Below, piece by piece: positions 17,162-25,951 of a stretch of DNA of 64,000 nt. Where the stretch lies: positions 1 to 64,000 of the forward strand of contig NZ_AVPG01000009.1 of NCBI RefSeq assembly GCF_000775615.1, given 5' to 3'. The notes beneath the pieces were generated by a model that worked only from the letters and a program-made list of their open reading frames with translations, ran no database searches and was not told where the DNA came from. The DNA is from Pontibacillus litoralis JSM 072002. GTDB lineage: Bacteria > Bacillota > Bacilli > Bacillales > BH030062. The translations under genes and the position numbers were made by a program. Position 1 is the stretch's first letter. The number at the start of each line of letters is the position of its first letter.

Positions 17162-17178
17162 TGAATGAATATCAGTCA
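17162..17178. promoter_or_regulatory. TetR operator upstream of the TetR gene (autoregulation)
   Basis: TGAATGAATATCAGTCA differs by one base from the operator at 16514 and lies 25 bp upstream of the TetR start codon. Confidence 0.75.
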
Positions 17179-17213
17179 TTTTACAATGTGTTTCTATTTT
17201 TGTCAATAAGTAA

Positions 17214-17234
17214 CCCCTCGGTATACCCAAGGGG
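17214..17234 (-). terminator. Weak terminator of the CWC gene
   Basis: CCCCTCGG (17214-17221) pairs with CCAAGGGG (17227-17234) with one mismatch. On the minus strand it is followed only by an interrupted T-run, so termination is uncertain. Confidence 0.45.
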
Positions 17235-17242
17235 AGGTGCAA

Positions 17243-17419
17243 TCATTGTGCATATTTCTTCAAACATTCACGGCAAATACATGCTTTATGCAATTTATCT
17301 TCTGGAATCATTTCAAATATGTGTTCGGGAAAGGACTTCTTGCTACACCAGCAAGGTTTATCGCCATTATTTCCGCATTGGTTGTTTTGTTGACATATAG
17401 GACATTGATTTGAGTTCAT
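17243..17419 (-). CDS. Small cysteine-rich CWC-family protein
   Basis: This 58-residue open reading frame reads MNSNQCPICQQNNQCG, then KPCWCSKKSFPEHIF, and ends KACICRECLKKYAQ. It has eight cysteines in CxxC, CWC and CxCxxC arrangements, the hallmark of the Cys_rich_CWC family, which probably binds zinc or another metal. GGAG lies about 10 bases before the ATG. The function of the family is not known. It stands alone between the TetR operator region and the lactone-oxidase gene. A longer reading frame on the opposite strand in the same place is a shadow. Confidence 0.8.
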   Translation of the reverse strand: MNSNQCPICQQNNQCGNNGDKPCWCSKKSFPEHIFEMIPEDKLHKACICRECLKKYAQ

Positions 17420-17449
17420 TTCTTGTATCTCCTCTTGCTTTTCTTTCTA

Positions 17450-18754
17450 TTATAATGCAAAAAGGCGTTGTATATAGTCGTTCACAAAAATGTCATGTGG
17501 ATCGAGCTCTTTGCGAAGTTGAAGAAAGGAAGGGAGCATCGGATAAGTCTTAAGTAGTTGATCATAGGTGCAAGTGTGCATTTTTCCCCAATGAGGGCGG
17601 CCATCGTACCGTTGAAAAATTTCTTCAGCTGCTTGAAAGTACGACTCAAAAGGCATGCCTTTGTACATGTGTACAGCAATGTAAGCGGCATCTCGCTTAT
17701 ATGCGGGGCTAAGCCATAAGTCATCCCTTTTGACGAAACGACATTCAATTGGAAAGTGAACGGCGATTTGTTTAGCTTCAATCATTTGGTTTAGTTCCGT
17801 TAGTACAGTAGAGAAATATTTTAATGGAATGCTGTACTCCATTTCATGAAAGCGTACAGAGCGCTCCGTTGAAAACAATTGGTAGCTTGGCCCAATCATC
17901 GTACTTGTAGGGACACTATTGGCGGAAAAACGACTAATAGAGGAGCTAAGGGTTGGTATTTTTCGAGACACTTCACTTAAAATAGAGAACGCCTTATTCT
18001 CTATTGTGTTTGTTTTCCACTTTTTATAGGACAGAGATTGAGCTGATTTCTCTGTTCTGTTCATCGTTTTCACTTGTGTTTTGGTTGAGTATGGAAAGGC
18101 GAAGCACTCGAAATGCTCATTTTTTTGAACAAGCGATTGTATGTTAGATAATACGTTAGCTTGGTCCATACGCTTGCTTTCATATACAAAATTCTGCTCT
18201 TTTATGATGCGAATTTGCATGGACACAACAATGCCAAGCATACCTAAAGATAAAGCGAACGCAGCAAAATGGTCTGGATCCTCTTGTTTCGTGTAAGTGA
18301 CGACTTCCCCACTTGCTAATACGACAGTCAATGCTTCGAGTTGTGTAGCCAAAATGCCGTGACCAATTCCAGTACCGTGTGTACCCGTTAACAATGCACC
18401 ACTAATGGATTGTGCATTAATATCGCCTAAATTTTCTAAGGCATAGCCACGTTCATGCAGCTCCTCACTTAATTGATATAGCTTCGTCCCACCCCATACT
18501 TCAGCTAGAAATTGATCTTCATCAATGGTTCTCACACCTTGTAAATAATCCAATGACACCAATAAATGATTCGTTGCCATAAGAGGAGTAAAGGAATGGC
18601 CAGAACCGATGACGCGCACACGTTTATTAGAGCTTGTCGCTTCATTTACAACATCAATTACTTCTTCAATGGTAGATGGCTTGCGGATGTGTTCTGGTGT
18701 GAAGCGTATTCCACCTGACCAATTCTCAATTTGTTTCTGTTCTAGTGAAAGCAT
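17450..18754 (-). CDS. FAD-linked sugar-1,4-lactone oxidase (D-arabinono/L-gulonolactone oxidase family)
   Basis: A 434-residue flavoprotein. The N-terminal FAD_binding_4 domain shows KPSTIEEVIDVV, RVIGSGHSFTPLMAT (where a His may hold FAD covalently), and GALLTGTHGTGIGHGILATQLEAL. The C-terminal ALO domain ends with HWGKMHTCTYDQLLKTYP and LDPHDIFVNDYIQRLF, both characteristic of the D-arabinono-1,4-lactone oxidase branch. It uses O2 as acceptor. There is no signal peptide. Its start overlaps the end of the upstream PLP enzyme gene by 13 bp, so the two act together in an unknown pathway. Confidence 0.85.
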   Translation of the reverse strand: MLSLEQKQIENWSGGIRFTPEHIRKPSTIEEVIDVVNEATSSNKRVRVIGSGHSFTPLMATNHLLVSLDYLQGVRTIDEDQFLAEVWGGTKLYQLSEELHERGYALENLGDINAQSISGALLTGTHGTGIGHGILATQLEALTVVLASGEVVTYTKQEDPDHFAAFALSLGMLGIVVSMQIRIIKEQNFVYESKRMDQANVLSNIQSLVQKNEHFECFAFPYSTKTQVKTMNRTEKSAQSLSYKKWKTNTIENKAFSILSEVSRKIPTLSSSISRFSANSVPTSTMIGPSYQLFSTERSVRFHEMEYSIPLKYFSTVLTELNQMIEAKQIAVHFPIECRFVKRDDLWLSPAYKRDAAYIAVHMYKGMPFESYFQAAEEIFQRYDGRPHWGKMHTCTYDQLLKTYPMLPSFLQLRKELDPHDIFVNDYIQRLFAL

Positions 18755-19917
18755 TGTCCATCCCCCCGATACGTATTAAATGAATCGATTATGTGCCCGT
18801 CTTGGACAGCATGCAGCACTTGAAAATGTTCTGTAACTTCCCCAGCTTTGCTATGACGAAAAACGGCTACATCACCAATATTCAAGCTATCATAACTATG
18901 AAAAATAAACGGTGTTTGCACCTCTCCCGCCCCTTCTACCGTAATAAGCCGACTACTAGCAGGCATATACAGTTGAGGGCGTTTATCTTCGCCGATTTCC
19001 CCACTTGCTACATATCCGCCGCTATAGCACGTATAAATGCTAGGAGCCGCTCTGCGAACAATTGGCGTTGTATAAAAGAGAGCTGGTGAATAAGAGAGAC
19101 CTTCGTAATGGTCAAACAAATGTGGGGAAAAAAAAGCTGAACCTATAGTTACTTCGGTAATAATTGCTTCTTGAACAGTGGAATGTAGACTCCCTGTCCC
19201 ACCTCCATTGACGAAACGGAGTTCTAAACCTTTTTGCTGGATCGCTTCTACAATTGCTTTGCGTCTGTTAGGGAATTCTTGTAAGGAGCGTTTTTTCAGC
19301 CAACGAATGAAATGATTCTTGACTCCTTTTCCAGGGAGGTTGTCTGCCACACCAGCTACTTGCGCTTCATACCCCATTACTCCGTCTAAACGAAGCGAAG
19401 GGCTTGTCCCTATCGCATCGACAACAGATAAGACTTCCTCCGTCGTTCGAAGAGGGGAACGCCTTACTCCAAAGTACAACCCAAACTGCTTTAAGCTCAT
19501 ATCGACGTCCACACACACGCGAAACATTCCGTGCGATTGATTAGCGATATGTTCAAGTAGCTCCACATGCTCCACACAATCCACCATAACAGTAATAAGC
19601 TTTCCTTCTTGCGTCTTTTCACTAATCTGCTTCAGCGCTTCGTGATCCATCGTTGGATAGGCTATAAGCACATCGTCGAAACCTTCTTGTAATAAAAAAA
19701 CCGCTTCCCGCGGGTTATAACACATTACCCCATGAAAACAATCGTTACTTGCTAAGATTCGCTTCATCACTTGTATGGAGCGAATTGATTTACTTGCGAT
19801 CCGAATCTTCTTCCCGTTCGCTTGCTCCGCGACTTTAGCGCAATTGGCATCAAGCGCTTCTATATCCAAATACGCAGCAGGAGCCGGAAGTTGATTGAAA
19901 GTCGAATAATGAATCAT
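18742..19917 (-). CDS. PLP-dependent D-threonine aldolase / amino-acid deaminase-like protein
   Basis: A 391-residue fold-type III PLP enzyme (alanine-racemase N-terminal barrel plus D-serine-dehydratase-like C-terminal domain). The expected PLP lysine is in RIASKSIRSIQVM (about residue 43). FVNGGGTGSLHST fits the phosphate-binding loop, and the C-terminal metal site may involve FQVLHAVQDGHI. The family includes D-threonine aldolase and D-serine dehydratase. It is the promoter-proximal gene of a two-gene operon with the lactone oxidase. The substrate is unknown; the call is to family level. Confidence 0.8.
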   Translation of the reverse strand: MIHYSTFNQLPAPAAYLDIEALDANCAKVAEQANGKKIRIASKSIRSIQVMKRILASNDCFHGVMCYNPREAVFLLQEGFDDVLIAYPTMDHEALKQISEKTQEGKLITVMVDCVEHVELLEHIANQSHGMFRVCVDVDMSLKQFGLYFGVRRSPLRTTEEVLSVVDAIGTSPSLRLDGVMGYEAQVAGVADNLPGKGVKNHFIRWLKKRSLQEFPNRRKAIVEAIQQKGLELRFVNGGGTGSLHSTVQEAIITEVTIGSAFFSPHLFDHYEGLSYSPALFYTTPIVRRAAPSIYTCYSGGYVASGEIGEDKRPQLYMPASSRLITVEGAGEVQTPFIFHSYDSLNIGDVAVFRHSKAGEVTEHFQVLHAVQDGHIIDSFNTYRGDGQCFH

Positions 19918-20091
19918 GCTGCATCACCGCCTTCTCTCTGATGTATCCATCGAATGAATAAGACTTCATTTTATACGTATTCGATAATGAAAGAGAAAAA
20001 TCCTTTAAAAATAGGAATATTCAGAAAAATAGTGTAGGAATAGGAGAAAGTTTGATAGGATAATGGTAGATGAAAGGAGGAAGTGCAATTG

Positions 20092-21873
20092 ATGAAAAAA
20101 GAGTTGATGGAGCAAAAGCACGATAAACGACTTATGAGTTTAATTCAATCGGTACGTGTATTAAACTCCACACGAGATTTAGATAACGTTTTGGATCAAT
20201 TGGTCAGAGAAGTGTTTAATGTCATTGCAGGTGCTAATGCTAGCATATTGTTTTTATATGATAAGCGTGCAGAGGTACTGTATGCAAAGACAGCTAATGG
20301 ATTTAATATGGAGTATATGAAGCATATACAACTTAAACCAGGGGAAGGCATGAGTGGAAAAACTTTTTTGGCTGGAAAGGGACAGATTTTTTCTACAGCT
20401 ACAGATATAGCATTAGGAATGGAAAATATTTCTTCGCTTACGAAGGATATTTATGCTCAATCGTTAGGCGACATGAAATATCCAACAAGTGCTATTTGTG
20501 TTCCTTTATTGTCTAATCATCAATGTCTTGGAGTCTTAACGGTTGATATGTTTGAAAAAGATATTACATTTGGTGATATTGATTTACAATTGCTTGAATC
20601 ATTTGCTTGTCAAGCAGCTATTGCTATTGAAAATGCCACCCTTCTTTCTCAAAATGAGCGCACACATCGCATTCTCGAAGAATTATCTAGAGTATCTTTA
20701 GCTAAAGGAGATATAGAAGATATAACGAAATCACTTGCAAGGTTAATCGACAAACAAGTAGTTGTATTTAATGAAATATTAGAGGTAGTTGCTTTATCGG
20801 ATACACAATTTAGTCGAGTCGTAGAACAATTAAAAAGGAAAAGGGACTTTCTATTAAAAGGAGAAATATCATCCATGCTCTTTTCTTTAGATGATGCGTC
20901 GTATGTTATTTATGTATTTCCAATTAGAACAGAGCTGAGACGACTGGGATTATTATGTATTATTACGGAAGAAAACAAAGAGCTAGATTCCTTATATAGG
21001 TTTGCTATTGAACAAGCGAATTTAATCTTTGCAATGGAAATGGATAGACAAGAAAGGGCATTAGCGGAAGATTTCATAAACTCTAGAGCGATTTTGGAAC
21101 ATTTAATACATTCGCCATATGATGAATTGTCTACTACTCATTTAGCTAATTTTAATTTTCCTGACTTAGAGTACCATCATTATATTGTTGTTCAATTATA
21201 TATAAAGAATCCATTAGTAGCTTTAAAAGATTTTTCATTAAAGAAACAACACCTGATGAGAATGATTTATAGAGAATTGTCTCGGTTGTCGTATAAAACA
21301 TTAGTGTACGAACAAAATATGGAAGTCACATTGATGTTTACAGTGTCTTCTATGTATGAGGAAGAGAAAGTGTATACATATTTGAAAGAGCTGTTCCAAA
21401 AAATCAATGGTGTTGCTTCAAGTCAGCTTTGTTTAACTAGCTTAATTGGGTTTGGGCGAGTAGTACATACATTAAATGATGTTCAGCGATCTTATCAAGA
21501 TGCAAAGAGTTGTGTGCAGTATTTGCAAAATACTTGTCAATTAGATCAAATGTTAACGTATCGACAACTTGGCTCTTATCGATTGTTTTTGAAAACAGAT
21601 CGAAAGGAATTGAAAGAGTATGCTAGCAGTGTGTTAGGCATGATTGAAATGTATGACAAGAAACATGATAAAGAGTTATTAAAAACGTTGAAAGTGTATT
21701 TAGAGACTAATCAAAGTATGACAGAAAGCGCAAAACAATTATATGTTCATGTAAATACGATTAAATATCGCCTTAAAACGATAGCCAACTTATTGGGATA
21801 CGATAAGTTGACGGGGAGAAAAGCATTTGAACTCCAACTCGGCCTTCATATAATAGAATATCTAGAAGGATAG
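20092..21873 (+). CDS. GAF-domain PucR/CdaR-type transcriptional activator
   Basis: A roughly 593-residue regulator. A GAF sensor domain covers residues about 20-185 (NVLDQLVREVFNVIAGANASILFLYD; GEGMSGKTFLAG; AICVPLLSNHQCLGVLTVDMF). A middle region resembles the CdaR GGDEF-like domain (about 340-480). The C-terminal PucR helix-turn-helix is clear: NQSMTESAKQLYVHVNTIKYRLKTIANLLGYD. Start choice: AAGGAGG at 20073-20080 fits the ATG at 20092 (or a TTG at 20089); a GTG at 20083 is too close to it. It probably activates the two downstream genes, whose promoter region carries repeated TTGTCG motifs. Confidence 0.85.
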   Translation: MKKELMEQKHDKRLMSLIQSVRVLNSTRDLDNVLDQLVREVFNVIAGANASILFLYDKRAEVLYAKTANGFNMEYMKHIQLKPGEGMSGKTFLAGKGQIFSTATDIALGMENISSLTKDIYAQSLGDMKYPTSAICVPLLSNHQCLGVLTVDMFEKDITFGDIDLQLLESFACQAAIAIENATLLSQNERTHRILEELSRVSLAKGDIEDITKSLARLIDKQVVVFNEILEVVALSDTQFSRVVEQLKRKRDFLLKGEISSMLFSLDDASYVIYVFPIRTELRRLGLLCIITEENKELDSLYRFAIEQANLIFAMEMDRQERALAEDFINSRAILEHLIHSPYDELSTTHLANFNFPDLEYHHYIVVQLYIKNPLVALKDFSLKKQHLMRMIYRELSRLSYKTLVYEQNMEVTLMFTVSSMYEEEKVYTYLKELFQKINGVASSQLCLTSLIGFGRVVHTLNDVQRSYQDAKSCVQYLQNTCQLDQMLTYRQLGSYRLFLKTDRKELKEYASSVLGMIEMYDKKHDKELLKTLKVYLETNQSMTESAKQLYVHVNTIKYRLKTIANLLGYDKLTGRKAFELQLGLHIIEYLEG

Positions 21874-21880
21874 AGTCGTT

Positions 21881-21967
21881 TTGTCGGTAATCAACAAAAA
21901 AATAAATAGAAAATTGTCGGTCACCCCTATTTTTTACTTGTCGAAATTGTCATATAATTTTGACAAT
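21881..21967 (+). promoter_or_regulatory. Repeated TTGTC(G/A) boxes and a promoter in front of the transporter gene
   Basis: TTGTC occurs at 21881, 21914, 21938 and 21947. The last is part of the perfect inverted repeat ATTGTCA-N8-TGACAAT (21946-21967), whose spacer contains TATAAT (21953-21958). The arrangement suggests an activator or repressor binding array; the PucR-type protein encoded upstream is the obvious candidate. Confidence 0.55.
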
Positions 21968-21990
21968 AAAAGAAAGAAGGTGTGATGATT

Positions 21991-23157
21991 ATGGAACCGA
22001 TTTTTATTGTACTTATCATAATGTTCATTATTGCATTAGGGGAATTACTTTCACTATCGAGTAGGGCAAGGATTCCAACTTTACTAGTCGTTATTACAGT
22101 GACCTTTATATTGTTACAGACGGGAGTGATGCCAGAGACATTTATGGAGTCATCTACCTTTCTTGCTGTGGGTGCTGTACTTGTCCCTGTTATTATCGTT
22201 CATCTTGGCACATTAATTCCTTTGTCGGTAATGAAACAGCAATATAAGGCCGTAATCATTACGTTAATTGGTTTGGTTGTCTCCGTTGTATCCATTTTAA
22301 GCGTTGTGACAATTCTGTTTGATTATCATACTGCTGTGGCAGGAGCAGGTCCATTAACTGGAGGGATAATAGCTTACCTAGTTACTTCCGATGGACTAGC
22401 TAAAGCAGGATTTACTTCTTTAGTTGCTATACCAGTTGTTGTGTTTGCATTGCAAAATCTTGTAGGAATGCCATTATCATCAATTCTATTAAGTAAATAT
22501 GCTAAGACGATTAGAAATGATTTACCGCAGAACTCAAGCCATGCTCCTCAAGAAGTGGCTAGTACCGTTGAAGAGGATATGCAAAACATGTTATTCCCAA
22601 CAACTTTTATGCGGAGTGAATTTTTTATTTTGTTTCTTTTGTTTATAGGTGGTGCTCTTGCTGTATTCCTCGATCATCTAACAACGATAAATTACAGTTT
22701 ATGGGCATTGGCGATAGGTGTGATTGGAGCGGCCATACGCTTTTATCCAGAACGAGCGCTTGATCGTGCCAATAGTACAGGAATAGCTATGGTGACATTA
22801 ATTGTGGTAGTGATAAGTTCGCTTGTCGGGATTACATGGGGACAAGTCGTCTCTTCTTTATTGCCAGTCATCATTATCATTTTTGTAGGAACTTGTGGTT
22901 TAATGATTGGCGGTATGATCGGTGGCAAGTTATTTAATTGGAAACCAACGAAATCTATTCCTGTAGTGTTAACAGCAATGTATGGATTTCCAGGAGACTA
23001 TTTAATTGTAGAAGAAGTGAGTAGAAGTGTAGGACGAAATGAAGAAGAGCAAAAAGCAATAATGAATGAGTTAGTAGCTCCAATGTTAATCGGAGGCTTT
23101 ACTTCTGTAACGGTTGGATCTATCGTCGTGGCAAGTATATTAATAGGCACACTTTAA
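21991..23157 (+). CDS. Multi-spanning membrane transporter of unknown substrate
   Basis: A 388-residue protein with about 10-12 hydrophobic segments in two halves separated by a hydrophilic loop (about residues 170-205). Glycine-rich membrane segments such as GAGPLTGGIIAYLVTSDGLAKAG and LMIGGMIGGKLF, and MYGFPGDYLIVEEVSR in the second half, are reminiscent of GltS- or malonate-type Na+ symporters, but I do not recognise the family. The ATG at 21991 is chosen for spacing from AAGAAGG. It lies between the PucR-type regulator and an amidohydrolase, so it probably imports that enzyme's substrate. Confidence 0.7.
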   Translation: MEPIFIVLIIMFIIALGELLSLSSRARIPTLLVVITVTFILLQTGVMPETFMESSTFLAVGAVLVPVIIVHLGTLIPLSVMKQQYKAVIITLIGLVVSVVSILSVVTILFDYHTAVAGAGPLTGGIIAYLVTSDGLAKAGFTSLVAIPVVVFALQNLVGMPLSSILLSKYAKTIRNDLPQNSSHAPQEVASTVEEDMQNMLFPTTFMRSEFFILFLLFIGGALAVFLDHLTTINYSLWALAIGVIGAAIRFYPERALDRANSTGIAMVTLIVVVISSLVGITWGQVVSSLLPVIIIIFVGTCGLMIGGMIGGKLFNWKPTKSIPVVLTAMYGFPGDYLIVEEVSRSVGRNEEEQKAIMNELVAPMLIGGFTSVTVGSIVVASILIGTL

Positions 23158-23177
23158 TAGAGAGGGAGATTGTTATA

Positions 23178-24407
23178 ATGTACACATTAATTAAAAATGG
23201 AGTTTTAATAGATGGTCTAGGAGATGAGCCAAAGCAGCACACATCCGTTCTTGTGAAAGATAAAACGATTGAGAAAATAGGGCAAGAAGTTGACTTTCAT
23301 ATTCCTGAAAATACTACGGTTATTGATGCGACAGGTCAATATATTTTACCAGGACTCATTGATACACATGTACACATGGCATTAGAATTAAAAAATGTTC
23401 AAGATATGATCTTAACACCTTTTTCTTATCGCTTCTATGAGAGTATTCATTATTTAAAACGAACATTAGCCATTGGCATTACATCTGTACGAGATGCGGG
23501 TTTTGCAGATGTTGGGATGAAAATGGCGATAGAAGATGGGTTGATTGAAGGGCCGCGCATGCAAGTGAGTATTAACCCTTTAACGATAACAGGAGGTCAT
23601 GGTGATAGTTGGAATCGTTCAGGGGTTGATACGACATTACAAACGTATCCAGGCATGCCAGATGCAATTTGTGACGGTAAAGAAGAGGTGCGGAAAACTG
23701 TCCGGAAAATGTTACAAGCAGGCGCAGAAGTAATTAAAGTCCATGCTACTGGTGGTGTGTCAAGTCCGACAGATCATCCGGAGTTCACACAATTCTCTAG
23801 AGAAGAATTAGAAGTAATGGTGGAGGAAGCAACTTTTCGCAAAGGGATAAAAGTAATGGCGCATGCACAAGGAACAGAAGGGATTAAAAATGCGATAAGA
23901 GCAGGTATACATTCCATTGAGCATGGCATTTATTTAGATGATGAAGCGATTGAATTAATGCTAGAAAATGAAACATTCCTCGTTCCAACTTTATTAGCAC
24001 CTGTGTCTGTCCTAGAATATAGTAAACAAAATAATCGCATGGCTCCATATGCTGTGGAGAAGTCGAAAGAAGTAATAGCAGCTCACAAAGAGAGTATTGC
24101 AAGGGCTTATAAAGCAGGAGTAAAGATTGCAATGGGAACAGATGCAGGTGTCATGGCCCATGGAACAAATTTACGTGAGCTTGGTCTGATGTGTGATATT
24201 GGCATGTCACCAATGGAAGCTATTGTAGCCTCCACCAAAACGGCAGCGGAATGCTTAGGGTGGGAAGAACAAACTGGAACAATAGAACAAGGGAAACTAG
24301 CAGACATCATTTTAACAAAGGTTAATCCGCTACAGAATATCCAAGCTTTAGACAATAAAGAGGCTATAACGATGGTCATGAAAGAAGGGAAACGATACAA
24401 AGGGTAA
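23178..24407 (+). CDS. Metal-dependent amidohydrolase (imidazolonepropionase/prolidase-like)
   Basis: A 409-residue amidohydrolase-superfamily enzyme with a TIM barrel and flanking beta-sandwich. Metal ligands are visible as DTHVHMALE (HxH, about residues 62-64), the bridging Lys in VIKVHATGG, His residues in VMAHAQGTEG and SIEHGIYL, and the catalytic Asp in MGTDAGVMAHG. C-terminal GTIEQGKLADIIL is typical. The branch contains carboxypeptidase-type prolidases and imidazolonepropionase-like proteins, so a cyclic amide or N-acyl/dipeptide substrate is possible. AGAGGGAG precedes the ATG. It is co-directional with the transporter 20 bp upstream. Confidence 0.82.
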   Translation: MYTLIKNGVLIDGLGDEPKQHTSVLVKDKTIEKIGQEVDFHIPENTTVIDATGQYILPGLIDTHVHMALELKNVQDMILTPFSYRFYESIHYLKRTLAIGITSVRDAGFADVGMKMAIEDGLIEGPRMQVSINPLTITGGHGDSWNRSGVDTTLQTYPGMPDAICDGKEEVRKTVRKMLQAGAEVIKVHATGGVSSPTDHPEFTQFSREELEVMVEEATFRKGIKVMAHAQGTEGIKNAIRAGIHSIEHGIYLDDEAIELMLENETFLVPTLLAPVSVLEYSKQNNRMAPYAVEKSKEVIAAHKESIARAYKAGVKIAMGTDAGVMAHGTNLRELGLMCDIGMSPMEAIVASTKTAAECLGWEEQTGTIEQGKLADIILTKVNPLQNIQALDNKEAITMVMKEGKRYKG

Positions 24408-24432
24408 TATTGAATAAGTTCGGACCTACTAT

Positions 24433-24474
24433 CGAATCGATCAAGTAATTGTATAACCTTACTTGATCGATTCG
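24433..24474. terminator. Perfect 16-bp inverted repeat between convergent genes
   Basis: CGAATCGATCAAGTAA (24433-24448) and its exact complement (24459-24474) flank a 10-base loop. Neither side has a T-tract. It lies between the convergent amidohydrolase and TauE/SafE genes and probably serves as a bidirectional terminator or transcript stabiliser. Confidence 0.55.
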
Positions 24475-24503
24475 TATGTGCTAGTGTCAGTTTCATCTAA
24501 GGA

Positions 24504-25307
24504 TTACTGTAGAAGCACAGCTTGAATGATATTATAAATGTTTATACATATGATTACTAAAATAGAGAGATTAAATAGCTTCTCCACTTGGCTATTCCTT
24601 ATATTCGTCACAACAATTGAGCCAATCCATCCACCTAATATACCACCTAGTACCATATAACTAAGCATAGAAAGGTCGTAGATTTCAAAACCAGTTGTGA
24701 ACCCAATGAGTAATAAGGCAGACAACTGCGAGAAGAATATAATGAAGATGGAATTGATGCTTGCATTCTTAGCGTTCATGGAAAAAAGGAAGCTTAACAC
24801 AGCTACATTCAACGGCCCACCGCCAATGCCGAGAAATGCAGCTAACACACCAAGTAGAATTCCTACACTAAAAATGATAAATGTATTCTTAAGTACGAAG
24901 GTTGTGTATTGATCTTTTTTCTTAAAGTAGATATAGATGGTCGATAGTAATAGAACGAGTATAATCGATTGTGAGATAGCTGTTATCTTCGTTGCATGCA
25001 ATGAAAATACGATGTAATTAAATAACGCTTTCCCAATAATTCCGCCGACAATCGAGCCAACAGCAATCATAGAGCTAGCTGTTATATTAATTGTAACGTT
25101 GCTTTTTCTAGCTTTAAACATAGATACGATAGACATAGATAGTACTGTTGCGGCCGATAATACGCCGACGGTCGCTAAATCGAAATGACCAAACATATCT
25201 AACACGGGTTTTATAATTACTCCACCGCCCAATCCGGCAATCGCTCCAATTGTACTAGCAAGTAGTCCGATGAAAAAGTATATTAGAAAAATGAGCATCA
25301 TCTCCAA
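24504..25307 (-). CDS. TauE/SafE-family membrane permease
   Basis: A 267-residue protein with about eight hydrophobic segments. The family motif appears twice: IGLLASTIGAIAGLGGGVIIKPVLD at the N-terminus and LGVLAAFLGIGGGPLNVAVLSFLF in the middle. These permeases export sulfite, sulfonates or related organic anions, but the substrate is unknown here. The start may be the TTG at 25307 or one of the two ATG codons just after it; GGAG touches them and spacing does not decide. It is monocistronic and borders the accessory island. Confidence 0.85.
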   Translation of the reverse strand: MEMMLIFLIYFFIGLLASTIGAIAGLGGGVIIKPVLDMFGHFDLATVGVLSAATVLSMSIVSMFKARKSNVTINITASSMIAVGSIVGGIIGKALFNYIVFSLHATKITAISQSIILVLLLSTIYIYFKKKDQYTTFVLKNTFIIFSVGILLGVLAAFLGIGGGPLNVAVLSFLFSMNAKNASINSIFIIFFSQLSALLLIGFTTGFEIYDLSMLSYMVLGGILGGWIGSIVVTNIRNSQVEKLFNLSILVIICINIYNIIQAVLLQ

Positions 25308-25656
25308 TAAAAAGTGTACGTTTAGTGAAGCGCATAGAGTTACTAAACTTCCGGGATATATTATATCAGAAAGCGAGATGCTTTTTTTACAAATGCAACC
25401 GCTAACCTTTTGTAGATGCCATTTGGGGGAAGTATAGATACTTTCCTGACATTATTCGTAAGTTGCTATAACAAACGTAATCGTCGAAAATTGTGATGGA
25501 CCATTTCCTGAAAGTATCGCTTATTTGTACACACGGCCAATCAAACTCGCAATACTGCTGCTAATGGAGAAGGGTGCACATTGTTCCGGTAACTTTGATC
25601 TAGAAGGACTGGCGACTAAAAGTGTTGATGGAGTTCGTGGAAGTGGTAAGGGTATA
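25308..25656. other. Gene-poor stretch at the left edge of the island
   Basis: I see no supportable gene. A 77-codon plus-strand frame (25525-25758) contains an ankyrin-like phrase (LLLMEKGAH) but has no ribosome binding site and runs into the transposase remnant. The stretch may hold further decayed mobile-element DNA. Confidence 0.4.
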
Positions 25657-25943
25657 GATAATATGTATCTCGCCACGCTTCGATTTGTTCTTTATAAAGT
25701 CGTTTTTTATGACAATACTCTGCCAGCTCTGCACCATTCATTGAGAAAGTTTCCATGACAACGAGAAACTTATCTTCACTGCTCCACTGTTCAGAACTTT
25801 GTCCATCTCTCCAGGTCTATTCGGGCATCCTCCCGCCATTTGTATAACGGGGGTTCAGTGATTCCCAGTTCTTTGCTTAATTGACTTACAGATTCATTGT
25901 TAGGTGTCATCATTCTCCCAACGATAGATTCTTTCTCTTCCAT
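25657..25943 (-). pseudogene. IS3-type transposase OrfA remnant, frameshifted
   Basis: From the ATG at 25943 the minus strand reads MEEKESIVGRMMTPNNES, then VSQLSKELGITEPPLYKWRED, which is a transposase helix-turn-helix. A stop interrupts it. A second frame continues with SEQWSSEDKFLVVMETFSMN and AELAEYCHKKRLYKEQIEAW, the familiar second half of the same OrfA type. A few linker codons are missing where the frame changes. OrfB was not found. It abuts the surface-protein pseudogene, so the element probably disrupted that gene. Confidence 0.75.
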
Positions 25944-25951
25944 CTTTAGAT

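Noticed and set aside
17161-17400. 79-codon plus-strand frame
   Set aside because: It starts within the TetR operator and is antisense to the Cys-rich CWC gene, which has far better support.
24107-24496. 129-codon frame antisense to the amidohydrolase
   Set aside because: It covers conserved catalytic motifs of the real gene on the other strand and crosses the inverted repeat at 24433.
25525-25758. 77-codon plus-strand frame with an ankyrin-like phrase
   Set aside because: It overlaps the opposite-strand transposase remnant and lacks a start signal; a single LLLMEKGAH phrase is not enough to call an ankyrin protein.
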